In this document: piece by piece, positions 1 to 9,300 of the stretch
How the letters are laid out: each line of letters starts with the position of its first letter
Numbering within the stretch: the stretch's first letter is position 1
Assembly: GCF_000723165.1 (NCBI RefSeq)
Contig: NZ_HG322949.1
Location: 1,421,289-1,453,524 of the forward strand
Origin: Janthinobacterium agaricidamnosum NBRC 102515 = DSM 9628
GTDB taxonomy: Bacteria > Pseudomonadota > Gammaproteobacteria > Burkholderiales > Burkholderiaceae_D
Reading direction: 5' to 3'
Length of the DNA: 32,236 bases
Made by a program: the position numbers and the translations under genes
Notes under the pieces: model-generated
Databases searched by the model: none
Told to the model about the DNA's origin: nothing
The model's input: the letters and a program-made list of their open reading frames with translations, nothing else

Positions 1-2
1 CT

Positions 3-1010
3 CTAAGAACCTTGCGGTGCGCTTTGCGCCATCACCCGGTTGCGGCCTGAGCGCTTGGCCAGGTACAAGGCGCGGTCGGCGGCGCCGATCAGGGCCGGTA
101 TTTCCAGCGGCGAGTCGGCATCCTGGGTGGCGATGCCGATGCTGACCGTGATGTAGCGGTCCACGCCATCTTCCTGTCCATTCTGGATCGCCAGTTCGCG
201 CGCGCGCACGCGGATCGCTTCGGCCAGTTCCAGCGCCTGCTCGGCGCTGGTGTCGGGCAAGATCGCGGCAAACTCTTCGCCGCCGTAGCGCGCCAGCAAA
301 TCGCTGGGCCGGTTCAGCATCGCCGCCAATTCTTCCGCCACCCGTATCAGGCAGCCGTCGCCTTGCTGGTGGCCGTAATGGTCGTTGTACGCCTTGAAGT
401 GGTCGATATCGATCATCAGCATCGACAGCGGCGTGCCGGAACGCTTGGCGCGGCGCATTTCCTTGTCGATCGCGACGTCGAAATGGCGCCGGTTGGCGAT
501 GCCGGTCAAGCCGTCGGAGAAGGTTTGCGAGCGCAATACGATGGTTTGTTCGCGCAACAGCTTTTCGCGGCCGACGGCGATGCTGACATCATTAATCTGG
601 ATCAGGCAATGCCGCGCGCAGCCGGCGATATCGATCGGCGTGACGGCGATCGCCTGCTGCATGCGTTCGCCGGATTGCCGGGCGGCCGGATTGCAAAACA
701 GCGGGAACGGCGCCTTGTGCAGGGTTTGCGACAGCAGCGACTGGAAATTGTCGCGCAGCGCCTGGGTGACGGCCGACACGATGCGTTTCTGGCCCAGTTC
801 CGGGAACAGGTCGAGGAAAGCCTTGCCCAGCACCCGTTCGGCCGGCCAGCCCGAATGGCGCGCCATCCAGTGATTCCACAAGACCACGCGGCGCTGTTCA
901 TCGAGCACGATGGCGCCCAGGTTGACGGCGCCGAGCACGCTTTCAAGCAGGCTCAGGCGATTCAGGTCGGGCGCCAGCGTGGGCGCGGGGGAGAACGCGG
1001 CGGTGTTCAC
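3..1010 (-). CDS. PAS-GGDEF diguanylate cyclase
   Basis: Predicted to condense two GTP into cyclic di-GMP. The 335-residue protein has a PAS-like sensor region at about residues 20-145 and a GGDEF domain at about 165-325. The active-site motif GGEEF is at 243-247. An intact inhibitory I-site, RPSD (234-237), lies exactly five residues before it, so product feedback inhibition is expected. There is no membrane segment, so it should be cytoplasmic. The start is a GTG at 1010 that overlaps the stop of the upstream CheC gene in a GTGA arrangement, which suggests translational coupling. It is the last gene of a receiver-CheC-GGDEF operon. The enzyme class is secure; the PAS ligand is unknown. Confidence 0.92.
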   Translation of the reverse strand: MNTAAFSPAPTLAPDLNRLSLLESVLGAVNLGAIVLDEQRRVVLWNHWMARHSGWPAERVLGKAFLDLFPELGQKRIVSAVTQALRDNFQSLLSQTLHKAPFPLFCNPAARQSGERMQQAIAVTPIDIAGCARHCLIQINDVSIAVGREKLLREQTIVLRSQTFSDGLTGIANRRHFDVAIDKEMRRAKRSGTPLSMLMIDIDHFKAYNDHYGHQQGDGCLIRVAEELAAMLNRPSDLLARYGGEEFAAILPDTSAEQALELAEAIRVRARELAIQNGQEDGVDRYITVSIGIATQDADSPLEIPALIGAADRALYLAKRSGRNRVMAQSAPQGS

Positions 1011-1630
1011 GAATGTCCCATCACCTTGGCCAGATAGCGGTTGACCTGTTCTTTTAAGTCATGCAAGGCGGAAACGTTGAGCAAGAAAGCGACGTAGCCG
1101 TGGATCTGGTGGGCTTCAAGGATGAAATCGATATGCAGCATCAACACCACCGCCTCGGCTTCTGCTCCAAAGGCCGACATGATTTCAGTGCTGGTGCCGA
1201 CGTGGTACAGCGGCAAGGAACCATGCAATTCGCTGTCGAAAATATTGGCCAGCGTGCCGACGCAGGAATTGAGGATGATGTTGCCGATTTCGCTCATCGC
1301 CTCCTGTTCCATCTCGGTCAGCTCTTGCAGCGGCATCGCGTCGCCGACCATCAGGCGCACGATTTCCAGGCTCTTATCTTCAGGAAACATCAAGATGGCC
1401 TGGGTATCGAACGCGCCTTCGTAATGCTGGCTGACGCCGCAAATCCGGTCGCCGTCTTTTTTACCGCCCAGCAAGGAAGCGGCGTCGGCGCGGCTCAGGA
1501 AGCTGATCGACGGCACCGACATCGTGACTTCCTCGTTCACGATTTCACTCATCGCCGCCGCCGCGTGGCCAACCCCGATGTTGAAAATCTCTACCAGGGC
1601 GTCATTTTCGAGTTCGGTGAGATTGACCAT
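1007..1630 (-). CDS. CheC-type CheY-P phosphatase
   Basis: A 207-residue CheC/CheX/FliY-family protein, predicted to dephosphorylate a CheY-like receiver. Both active-site helices of the family pattern [D/S]-x3-E-x2-N-x22-P can be read. The first is D10, E14, N17 and P40. The second is E114, N117 and P140, with E110 in the acidic position. The ATG at 1630 is preceded by GGAG about ten bases away; a longer upstream frame lacks this support. It starts two bases after the stop of the receiver gene and ends inside the start of the GGDEF gene, so all three are probably co-transcribed. The likely substrate is the neighbouring receiver. Whether it serves chemotaxis or c-di-GMP signalling cannot be told from sequence. 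Confidence 0.88.
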   Translation of the reverse strand: MVNLTELENDALVEIFNIGVGHAAAAMSEIVNEEVTMSVPSISFLSRADAASLLGGKKDGDRICGVSQHYEGAFDTQAILMFPEDKSLEIVRLMVGDAMPLQELTEMEQEAMSEIGNIILNSCVGTLANIFDSELHGSLPLYHVGTSTEIMSAFGAEAEAVVLMLHIDFILEAHQIHGYVAFLLNVSALHDLKEQVNRYLAKVMGHS

Positions 1631-1632
1631 GC

Positions 1633-2001
1633 TTACAGCTCCAGCGCGGCGATCAATTGATGGATGCGGTGTTCGGTGATCGGTTTTTCCATGAAACCGA
1701 CGCCCAGGTCGGCGGCCCGGTTGCGGGTGGCGTTCTGCACATTCGCGGTGACCAGCACAATATGGGCGGCCGGACACAACTGGCGCAATTGTTCAGCCGC
1801 GGCGACACCGCCCATGCCAGGCATGTTTACGTCGAGCAAAATCAAAACCGGTGCCATGGTCTTGGCTTTTTCCAGCGCTTCTTCGCCGGTGGCCGCTTCC
1901 ACGACTTGCCAGTCAGGGTGTTTGCTGAGAATAAATTGATGCGCCATCAGGCGCGAGACACGGCTGTCATCGACAACGAGTACTTGTTTACTGTGATCCA
2001 T
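1633..2001 (-). CDS. Single-domain response regulator (receiver only)
   Basis: A 122-residue CheY-like receiver with no output domain. The acidic pair VVDDS is near the N-terminus, the phosphoacceptor Asp lies in LLDVNMPGMGG, and the conserved Lys is in MEKPIT. The start at 2001 was preferred over an in-frame ATG 21 bases upstream because AGGA lies seven bases before it. It heads an operon with a CheC phosphatase and a diguanylate cyclase. This suggests a phospho-relay signal that is terminated by CheC and read out as c-di-GMP. No cognate kinase is present in the window. Confidence 0.9.
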   Translation of the reverse strand: MDHSKQVLVVDDSRVSRLMAHQFILSKHPDWQVVEAATGEEALEKAKTMAPVLILLDVNMPGMGGVAAAEQLRQLCPAAHIVLVTANVQNATRNRAADLGVGFMEKPITEHRIHQLIAALEL

Positions 2002-2205
2002 TTGGCATTCCTGAAGCGTCAACTGTCGATAACGTCATTTTCGCACATTTTACCCGGCATACCCAGCAATAGCAGGTGTGCGGCGCGCTCGCCGGCCGGC
2101 CGTTTTGACGGATTTTCGGCGCCGTTGTCGTCGATCAGGCGCTGGGTCCGCTTAGTGATCCGCTAAAATAGCGCTATCCCTTCACTTTTTACTCACACTC
2201 AGACC

Positions 2206-2883
2206 ATGACCCAAGACGAATTGAAACAAGCAGTTGCCCGCGCCGCCATCGAATATGTTGTCGATGGGGAAATTATAGGCGTAGGCACTGGTTCTACGGC
2301 AAACTTTTTCATTGATGAATTAGCCAAGATCAAGGATCGCATCAAAGGGACGGTCGCGTCGTCCGAAGCGACCGCCGCGCGCCTGAAAGGCCACGGCATC
2401 GCCGTGTTCGACTTGAACGAGGTCGAATCGATCGCCGTGTATATCGATGGCGCCGATGAAATCACGGCCAGCGGCGCGATGATCAAGGGTGGCGGCGCAG
2501 CATTGACGCGTGAAAAGATTGTCGCTTCGGTATCGCAGCAATTTGTCTGCATCGCCGACGGCTCCAAGCTGGTCGACACGCTGGGCAAGTTTCCTTTGCC
2601 GGTGGAAGTATTGCCGATGGCGCGCGCGTCGGTATCGCGCGCACTGGCGCAACTGGGCGGCCAGCCGCGCTTGCGCCTGAAGGCCGGCAGCGATGACGCG
2701 TTCATCACCGACAATGGCGGCGTCATCATCGACGTGCCGGGCTTGACGATTACCGATCCGGTCGCGCTGGAACGGCACATCAACCAGATCGTCGGCGTCA
2801 TCGCGGTCGGCATCTTCGCCAGCCGCGGCGCCGATGTCTGCCTGCTGGGCACGCCCGAAGGCGTGCGCACGCTGACATTCTAA
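2206..2883 (+). CDS. rpiA: Ribose-5-phosphate isomerase A
   Basis: Interconverts ribose 5-phosphate and ribulose 5-phosphate in the non-oxidative pentose phosphate pathway. The 225-residue protein has all the RpiA landmarks: GTGST at 27-31 (phosphate binding), DGADEI at 81-86, and [11 protein letters not shown] at 94-104 with the catalytic Glu at 103. The length is close to the E. coli enzyme of 219 residues. No clear Shine-Dalgarno sequence precedes the ATG. A TAAAAT element at 2164-2169 could be its -10 box, but no good -35 box was found. It converges on the next gene with only six bases between the stops. Confidence 0.96.
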   Translation: MTQDELKQAVARAAIEYVVDGEIIGVGTGSTANFFIDELAKIKDRIKGTVASSEATAARLKGHGIAVFDLNEVESIAVYIDGADEITASGAMIKGGGAALTREKIVASVSQQFVCIADGSKLVDTLGKFPLPVEVLPMARASVSRALAQLGGQPRLRLKAGSDDAFITDNGGVIIDVPGLTITDPVALERHINQIVGVIAVGIFASRGADVCLLGTPEGVRTLTF

Positions 2884-2889
2884 ATCCAC

Positions 2890-3381
2890 TCACAAGCGGT
2901 GGTAGACGGCCAGGCTGCGTAACAGGCTGCCGAGGAAGATGCCGCTGCACAGGCCGTACAGCGCGCATACCGGGATCACGAAGACCAGTTGATGCTGGTG
3001 TGCCGGGTTGATGGCCAGCATCACGGCGACGATGTATTTCATGCAAAAGATTGCCATCATCAACATCAGCGGCACCCAGCTGCCCGGCTGCGTGATCACG
3101 CCTTGCCGCGGATCCGCGCTGATGTTCGCCGGATCGATCAGACGCCACGCCAATGTGGCGCCGGCCGCTGCGCCAGCCATCCAGGCCAAGGGCGCCAGGC
3201 CATCCAGGCCAAAGCTGCCGTGCACGCCTTGCAGCGATAGCAGCAACATCACGACAGGCATGATGTGCAGCTTTTTGACGCTGATCTGGCGTTGTTTGCT
3301 GGCGGCCAGGCCGCGATAAACCAGCAAGGCCAGGATGGCCCAGACGTAAAGCGGAGTATGCTGGATGATTTGCCGGATCAT
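2890..3381 (-). CDS. Small integral membrane protein (DUF6622-like)
   Basis: A 163-residue, strongly hydrophobic protein with about five predicted membrane segments, beginning near residue 10 (LYVWAILALLVYRGL). A more polar stretch lies around residues 84-102. The N-terminus resembles the family I recall as DUF6622, found in Betaproteobacteria, but this is from memory. The ATG at 3381 has AAGG about eleven bases upstream. It is convergent with rpiA. No catalytic motif is visible and the function is unknown. Confidence 0.72.
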   Translation of the reverse strand: MIRQIIQHTPLYVWAILALLVYRGLAASKQRQISVKKLHIMPVVMLLLSLQGVHGSFGLDGLAPLAWMAGAAAGATLAWRLIDPANISADPRQGVITQPGSWVPLMLMMAIFCMKYIVAVMLAINPAHQHQLVFVIPVCALYGLCSGIFLGSLLRSLAVYHRL

Positions 3382-3532
3382 GATGGCGCTGCCTTTGCAT
3401 GAGTCGATAGGATGGCTGGACTATGCGCGTGCGGACGGCCAGGCGCCATGCATCTGCGACCAAACGGCACAAGGCGGCGGGAAAACGGGGCTGGCGTGAC
3501 GTGAAACGCCGGAGGTGCAGCGGAAAAGCAAA

Positions 3533-3554
3533 CCCGTGGCGCGGCGGCCACGGG
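3533..3554 (-). terminator. Probable terminator of yggX
   Basis: Perfect 8-bp stem CCCGTGGC/GCCACGGG with a 6-base loop, about 32 bases beyond the yggX stop. Read on the minus strand, the hairpin is followed by a T-rich run (TTTGCTTTT), as expected for an intrinsic terminator of yggX. Confidence 0.6.
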
Positions 3555-3585
3555 CGATGATGTTGCAACGGTCTTGACGGTACGT

Positions 3586-3858
3586 TTATTCGGTCGGCGG
3601 CACGTAACCCATGGCGGCGTCGGCGCCATCGCCAAAGAAATGTTTTTCCATTTGGGTGGCCAGGTATTTGCGGGCGCGCGCGTCGGCCAGGTTCAAGCGG
3701 TTTTCGTTGACCAGCATGGTTTGATGCTTGAGCCAGGCAGCCCACGCTTCTTTCGATACCGATTCGTAGATCTTCTTGCCCAATTCGCCAGGGTACGGTG
3801 GGAAATCCAGTCCTTCGGCTTCCTTGTTCAGTTTGATGCAATGGATAGTGCGGGCCAT
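3586..3858 (-). CDS. yggX: Probable Fe(2+)-trafficking protein YggX
   Basis: A 90-residue cytoplasmic protein of the YggX family, which is linked to protection of iron-sulfur enzymes from oxidative damage and to iron handling. The start [19 protein letters not shown] contains the conserved cysteine, and the PPYPGELG and [12 protein letters not shown] motifs are diagnostic. Its length matches the family. The ATG at 3858 has a strong AGGAG at proper spacing. A TATAAT on the minus strand at 3893-3898 may be its -10 box. Confidence 0.95.
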   Translation of the reverse strand: MARTIHCIKLNKEAEGLDFPPYPGELGKKIYESVSKEAWAAWLKHQTMLVNENRLNLADARARKYLATQMEKHFFGDGADAAMGYVPPTE

Positions 3859-3892
3859 CTGTACTCCTAAAGCGGTCTATGTGTAAAACGTG

Positions 3893-3898
3893 ATTATA
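3893..3898 (-). promoter_or_regulatory. Candidate -10 box for yggX
   Basis: TATAAT on the minus strand, 35-40 bases upstream of the yggX start. No convincing -35 hexamer was found at the matching spacing, so this is a weak call. Confidence 0.35.
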
Positions 3899-4005
3899 AG
3901 GTACTTTTCCCGACATCCCCGGCGGACCCGCGCCGATCTCCGTAATCGGTGCGCCTGATCAAATTTGATAAGTGCTGCCCCGGCGAGTAAGATGCCTTAT
4001 CGTGA

Positions 4006-4039
4006 AAACGGCGTAGCGCCCGGGCTGGCGGCGCCGTTT
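4006..4039 (+). repeat. Stem-loop in the kdsA leader
   Basis: Inverted repeat AAACGGCG ... CGCCGTTT (8 bp) around an 18-base GC-rich interior, ending 28 bases before the kdsA start. It has no following T-run. It may be an operator or mRNA leader structure; no known element was recognised. Confidence 0.4.
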
Positions 4040-4043
4040 ATAA

Positions 4044-4919
<876 letters not shown>

Positions 4920-4933
4920 AAGACTGGCCTGAA

Positions 4934-4975
4934 AAAAAGCCTGGCAAACGCAGCGCTGCGTTTGCCAGGCTTTTT
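4934..4975. terminator. Bidirectional terminator between kdsA and argA
   Basis: A perfect 42-base palindrome centred between 4954 and 4955. The GC-rich core AGCCTGGCAAACGCAGC and its complement are flanked by five A on the left and five T on the right. It lies between the convergent kdsA and argA stops and can terminate transcription from both sides. Confidence 0.9.
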
Positions 4976-4996
4976 GATGGCGGAAGAGTAAAAACG

Positions 4997-6307
4997 CTAC
5001 AGCATCTTGATCAGCACTTGCGATTTGCGCTGCCAGTTGTACATATGCTGGCGGTCCTTCGGCAAGTCGTCGACGGTGGCGGTGATGAAGCCGCGTTTCT
5101 TGAACCAGTGCGAGGTGCGCGTGGTCAGCACGAACAATTTGTTCAAGCCGGCGGCGCGGGCGCGGTTTTCCATGTGTTTCAAGATACGTTCGCCATCGCC
5201 CTGGGCTTGCACGTCGGGGTTGACGGTCAGGCACGCCATTTCCGCCATCTTTTGCGCCGGGAACGGGTACAAGGCGGCGCAGCCGAAAATGACGCCGTCA
5301 TGCTCGATGACCGAGAAATAATCGATTTCGCGTTCGATCAATTCGCGGCCGCGCTTGACCAGCGTGCCGTCGGCTTCCAGCGGTTCGATCAGTTTGATGA
5401 TGCCGCCGACGTCTTCGATGGTGGCCTGGCGCAAGCTTTCCAGGTTTTCATGGCTGATCATGGTGCCGACGCCATCATGGGTAAACAATTCCAGCAGCGC
5501 GGAACCATCGGTGGCGAACGGCACGATGTGCGCCCGTGGCACGCCGTTATGGCAAGCCTTGATAGCGTGCTGCAAGTAGAACGCTGTGTCTTGCGGCAAG
5601 AAACTCGCCATCAGCACGGCTTCTGCCTGGTGCGACGACAGTTCGCGGATTTCGACGCCGGTGACATCGCTCATCATTGGCGTTTCGCTGATGAAAATCA
5701 GTTTATCGGCATGCAGCGCGATCGCGGTCGAGACGGCGACGTCTTCCATGGTCAGGTTGAACGCTTCGCCGGTCGGCGAAAAACCCAGCGGCGACAACAA
5801 TACCAGCGCGTCGGCGGCCAGGATCGAGTGGATGGTTTCGGCGGCGATCTTGCGCACCATGCCGGTCAATTCCAGGTCGACGCCGTCGATCACGCCGAGC
5901 GGTCGGGCGGTGACGAAGTTGCCTGAAATAATACGAATCGCCGCGTGCGCCATCGGCGTGTTCGGCAAGCCCTGGCTGAACGCGGCCTCGATATCGAGGC
6001 GCAATTCACCAGCCGCTTCCTTGGCGCATTCCAGCGCCGCGATATCGGTGACCCGTATGCCATTGGTAAAACGGCCTTCGACGTTGCGCAATGCCAGTTG
6101 TTCCGCCACTTGCGGTCGCGAGCCGTGCACGATCACGACTTTGATGCCGAGCGCGTGCAGCAGGGACAAGTCCTGCGCCAGCACCGGCAACGCGCCAGCG
6201 GTAACGAGTTCACCTGGGAAGGCGACCACGAAGGTCTTGCCACGAAAAGCGTGGATGTAGGGCGCGACTGAGCGCAGCCATTGGACGAATTGGGTAGGGT
6301 TTTCCAT
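4997..6307 (-). CDS. argA: Amino-acid N-acetyltransferase (N-acetylglutamate synthase)
   Basis: Catalyses the first step of arginine synthesis, acetyl-CoA plus glutamate to N-acetylglutamate. The 436-residue protein has the two-domain ArgA layout: an amino-acid-kinase-like domain (IVHGSRPQVAEQ near residue 65; about 20-285) and a C-terminal GNAT acetyltransferase domain (about 290-436). The length fits classical ArgA (443 in E. coli). The start MENPTQF at 6307 was chosen; an ATG at 6316 would add three residues. The long upstream open stretch is low-complexity and overlaps hrpA. Feedback inhibition by arginine is known for the family but not visible here. No Shine-Dalgarno is present, and a TATAAT lies right at the start (see the promoter entry). 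Confidence 0.95.
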   Translation of the reverse strand: MENPTQFVQWLRSVAPYIHAFRGKTFVVAFPGELVTAGALPVLAQDLSLLHALGIKVVIVHGSRPQVAEQLALRNVEGRFTNGIRVTDIAALECAKEAAGELRLDIEAAFSQGLPNTPMAHAAIRIISGNFVTARPLGVIDGVDLELTGMVRKIAAETIHSILAADALVLLSPLGFSPTGEAFNLTMEDVAVSTAIALHADKLIFISETPMMSDVTGVEIRELSSHQAEAVLMASFLPQDTAFYLQHAIKACHNGVPRAHIVPFATDGSALLELFTHDGVGTMISHENLESLRQATIEDVGGIIKLIEPLEADGTLVKRGRELIEREIDYFSVIEHDGVIFGCAALYPFPAQKMAEMACLTVNPDVQAQGDGERILKHMENRARAAGLNKLFVLTTRTSHWFKKRGFITATVDDLPKDRQHMYNWQRKSQVLIKML

Positions 6308-6314
6308 TAAGCGC

Positions 6315-6322
6315 ATTATAAT
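6315..6322. promoter_or_regulatory. Palindromic ATTATAAT, shared -10 element of argA and hrpA
   Basis: ATTATAAT reads the same on both strands, so a perfect TATAAT faces argA (6315-6320) and another faces hrpA (6317-6322). On the argA side the hexamer ends seven bases before the ATG at 6307, so transcription would begin at or next to the start codon (leaderless mRNA). The -35 matches are poor on both sides. Confidence 0.45.
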
Positions 6323-6361
6323 TCGCTGCGCGATGTGCGTACTAAATACCTGTAAAAAACA

Positions 6362-9300
6362 ATGTCCCAAGCAAGTAATAAGCCTTCTTCTCCTGTCCAG
6401 CCCCCCCAATCGCCCGCCGAAGCGGCCCGGCCGGCCGCATCGGCCACGCCTGCTGTGGCAAAAACCACAGCACCCCGGCCGCAAGGCGAGGTGCAGCCAC
6501 GCCAGCAGCCACGCCAGCAGCCGCGTCAACAGCAGGGGCAAAGGCCGGGCTCAGTTCAGGGACCAGCGCAAGGGCAGCCGCCGCGCCGGCCCGGACAGCG
6601 TGCGCCGCGCGAGCCGAAGGTTGCCAGGGAAGCCGACGCGCCGTTCCGCAATCCGCTGCCGCCGATTACTTATCCGGAAGATTTGCCGGTCTCGGGCCGG
6701 CGCGCCGAAATCGCCGAGGCCTTGCAAGCGAACCAGGTCATCATCGTTTGCGGCGAGACCGGTTCCGGCAAGACCACCCAGTTGCCGAAAATTTGCCTGG
6801 AGCTGGGCCGTGGCCAGAAAGGCTTGATCGGCCATACCCAGCCGCGCCGGATCGCCGCGTCGTCGACCGCCAAGCGCATCGCGCAGGAAATGGGCACGCC
6901 GCTGGGCGAAACCGTCGGCTTCAAGGTGCGCTTCGCCGATACGCTGAACCGTGGCGCGGCGGTCAAGCTGATGACGGACGGTATCTTGCTGGCGGAAACG
7001 CAAACCGATCCGCTGTTGAAAAATTACGACACCATCATCATCGATGAGGCCCACGAACGCAGTCTGAACATCGATTTCCTGCTCGGTTACCTGAAACAGC
7101 TGTTGCCGCGCCGGCCGGACTTGAAAATCATCATCACCTCGGCCACCATCGACGCCGACCGTTTTGCGCGCCATTTCGGCACGCCGGAAAAGCCGGCGCC
7201 GGTGATCGAAGTGTCGGGCCGTTTGTACCAGGTGGAAGTGCGCTACCGTCCGGTCGAGCGCGAAGCCGTGGCCATGCCGGGCGCCGACACTGCCAAGGCG
7301 CCGCAGAAAGCGCCGAATGCGCGCGACGCCGCGCGCGAAAAACGCGACTTGATGGATGCGGTGGTCGATGGCGTCGAGGAATTGTGCCGCATCGGTTCCG
7401 GCGATGTACTGGTGTTCTTGCCGGGCGAACGCGAAATCCGCGATTGCGCCGAAGCGTTGCGCAAACATCATCCGCCGCATGTCGAGATCTTGCCGCTGTT
7501 CGCCCGCCTGTCGGCCGAAGAGCAGGAACGGGTATTCAAGGTCAGCAATGCGCGCCGCATCGTGCTGGCCACCAACGTGGCGGAAACCTCGCTGACGGTG
7601 CCGGGCATCCGTTATGTCGTCGATGCCGGCCTGGCGCGCGTCAAACGGTATAGCTACCGCAACAAGGTCGAGCAATTGCAGATCGAGCCGATCGCGCAAT
7701 CGGCGGCCAACCAGCGCGCCGGGCGTTGCGGCCGGGTTGCCGACGGTGTCTGTATCCGCCTGTACGAAGAGCAGGATTACCTGCTGCGGCCGAAATTCAC
7801 CGAGCCGGAAATCTTGCGTTCGTCGCTGGCGTCGGTCATCTTGCGCATGAAGTCGCTGCACTTGACCGATGTTGAAACCTTCCCGTTCATCGAACCGCCG
7901 CTGGCGCGCGCGATTGCTGACGGTTACCAGTTGTTGCACGAATTGGGCGCGGTCGACGATGTCAACCGCCTGACGCCGCTGGGTAACAAGCTGGCCAAAT
8001 TGCCGCTCGACCCGCGCGTCGGGCGCATGATTTTGGCCGCGCTGGACAATGTCTGCCTGACCGAAGTGTTGATCGTCGCGGCGGCGCTGTCGGTGCAGGA
8101 TCCGCGCGACCGGCCGCTGGAACACCAGCAAGCCGCCGATGAAGCGCACAAGAAATTTGCCGATGAAAAATCGGAATTCCTCAGCTACATCAAGATCTGG
8201 ACATGGTTCGAATCGGCGATCGAACACAAGAAAACCAATCGCCAGTTGCAAGACAATTGCCGGAGCAATTTCCTGTCGCAATTGCGCCTGCGCGAGTGGC
8301 GCGATGTGCATTCGCAATTGCTGACCATCGTCAAGGAACAGGGCTGGCGCTTGAACGACGCGCCGGCGACCTATGAAAACTTGCACATGGCGTTGTTGAC
8401 CGGTTTGCTGGGCAATATCGGCTTCAAGGGCGAAGATGAGCCGGGCGCCGGTTTCCTCGGTGCGCGCGGCATCAAGTTCAATGTCTGGCCCGGTTCTTCG
8501 CTGTTGAAGAAGCCCGGCAAGTGGATCATGGCGGCCGAACTGGTCGATACGACGCGGCTGTATGCGCGCTGCGTGGCGCAAATCCAGCCCGAGTGGCTGG
8601 AAAAAGTGGGCGGTCACTTGCTCAAGAAATCCTGGGGCGAGCCGCGCTGGGAAAAACGTAGCGCGCAAGTGAGCGCTTCCGAACGCGCCACGCTGTACGG
8701 GCTGGTGGTGTACAGCCAGCGCCGCATCAACTATGGCAATTTCAATCCCTCCGAAGCGCGCGACATCTTTATCCGCGATGCGCTGGTCGGCGGCGACTTC
8801 GATACGCGGGCGCCATTCTTTGCCCATAATCACAAGCTGATCAAGGAAATCGAAAACCTGGAGCACAAGTCGCGCCGCCTGGACGTGCTGGTCGACGACG
8901 AATTGATCGCCGCGTTTTACGATAAATTGCTGCCGGCGACCGTCTGCAATGGCGCCGGTTTTGAAAAGTGGCACAAGGATGCGACTGCTGCGCAAGCGAA
9001 GCTGCTGTTCCTGAACCGCGATGAATTGATGCGCCATGAAGCGGCCGGCGTGACCACCGACCTGTTCCCGAAAATAATGGCGGTGACCGGGCTCGAAATG
9101 CAACTGACCTATCATTTCGAGCCGGGCAGCCTGCGCGACGGCGTGACGCTGGCGGTGCCGCTGTATGCGCTGAACCAGTTGCCGCGCGAACGCTGCGAAT
9201 GGCTGGTGCCGGGCATGCTGAAGGAAAAAGTCCATTTGCTGCTGAAATCGCTGCCGCAAAAGCTGCGCCGCCATTGCGTGCCGCTGCCCGATTACGCGGC

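Noticed and set aside
2105..2169. TTGACG and TAAAAT as an rpiA promoter
   Set aside because: The two elements are 53 bases apart, far from the 16-18 needed.
2798..3916. A 372-codon minus frame spanning the membrane protein and yggX
   Set aside because: It crosses two genes with clear starts and family motifs and has Arg/Pro/His-rich shadow composition.
6308..6541. N-terminal extension of argA into hrpA
   Set aside because: The added 78 residues are low-complexity, overlap the hrpA start region antisense, and ArgA homologues begin near the ATG at 6307.
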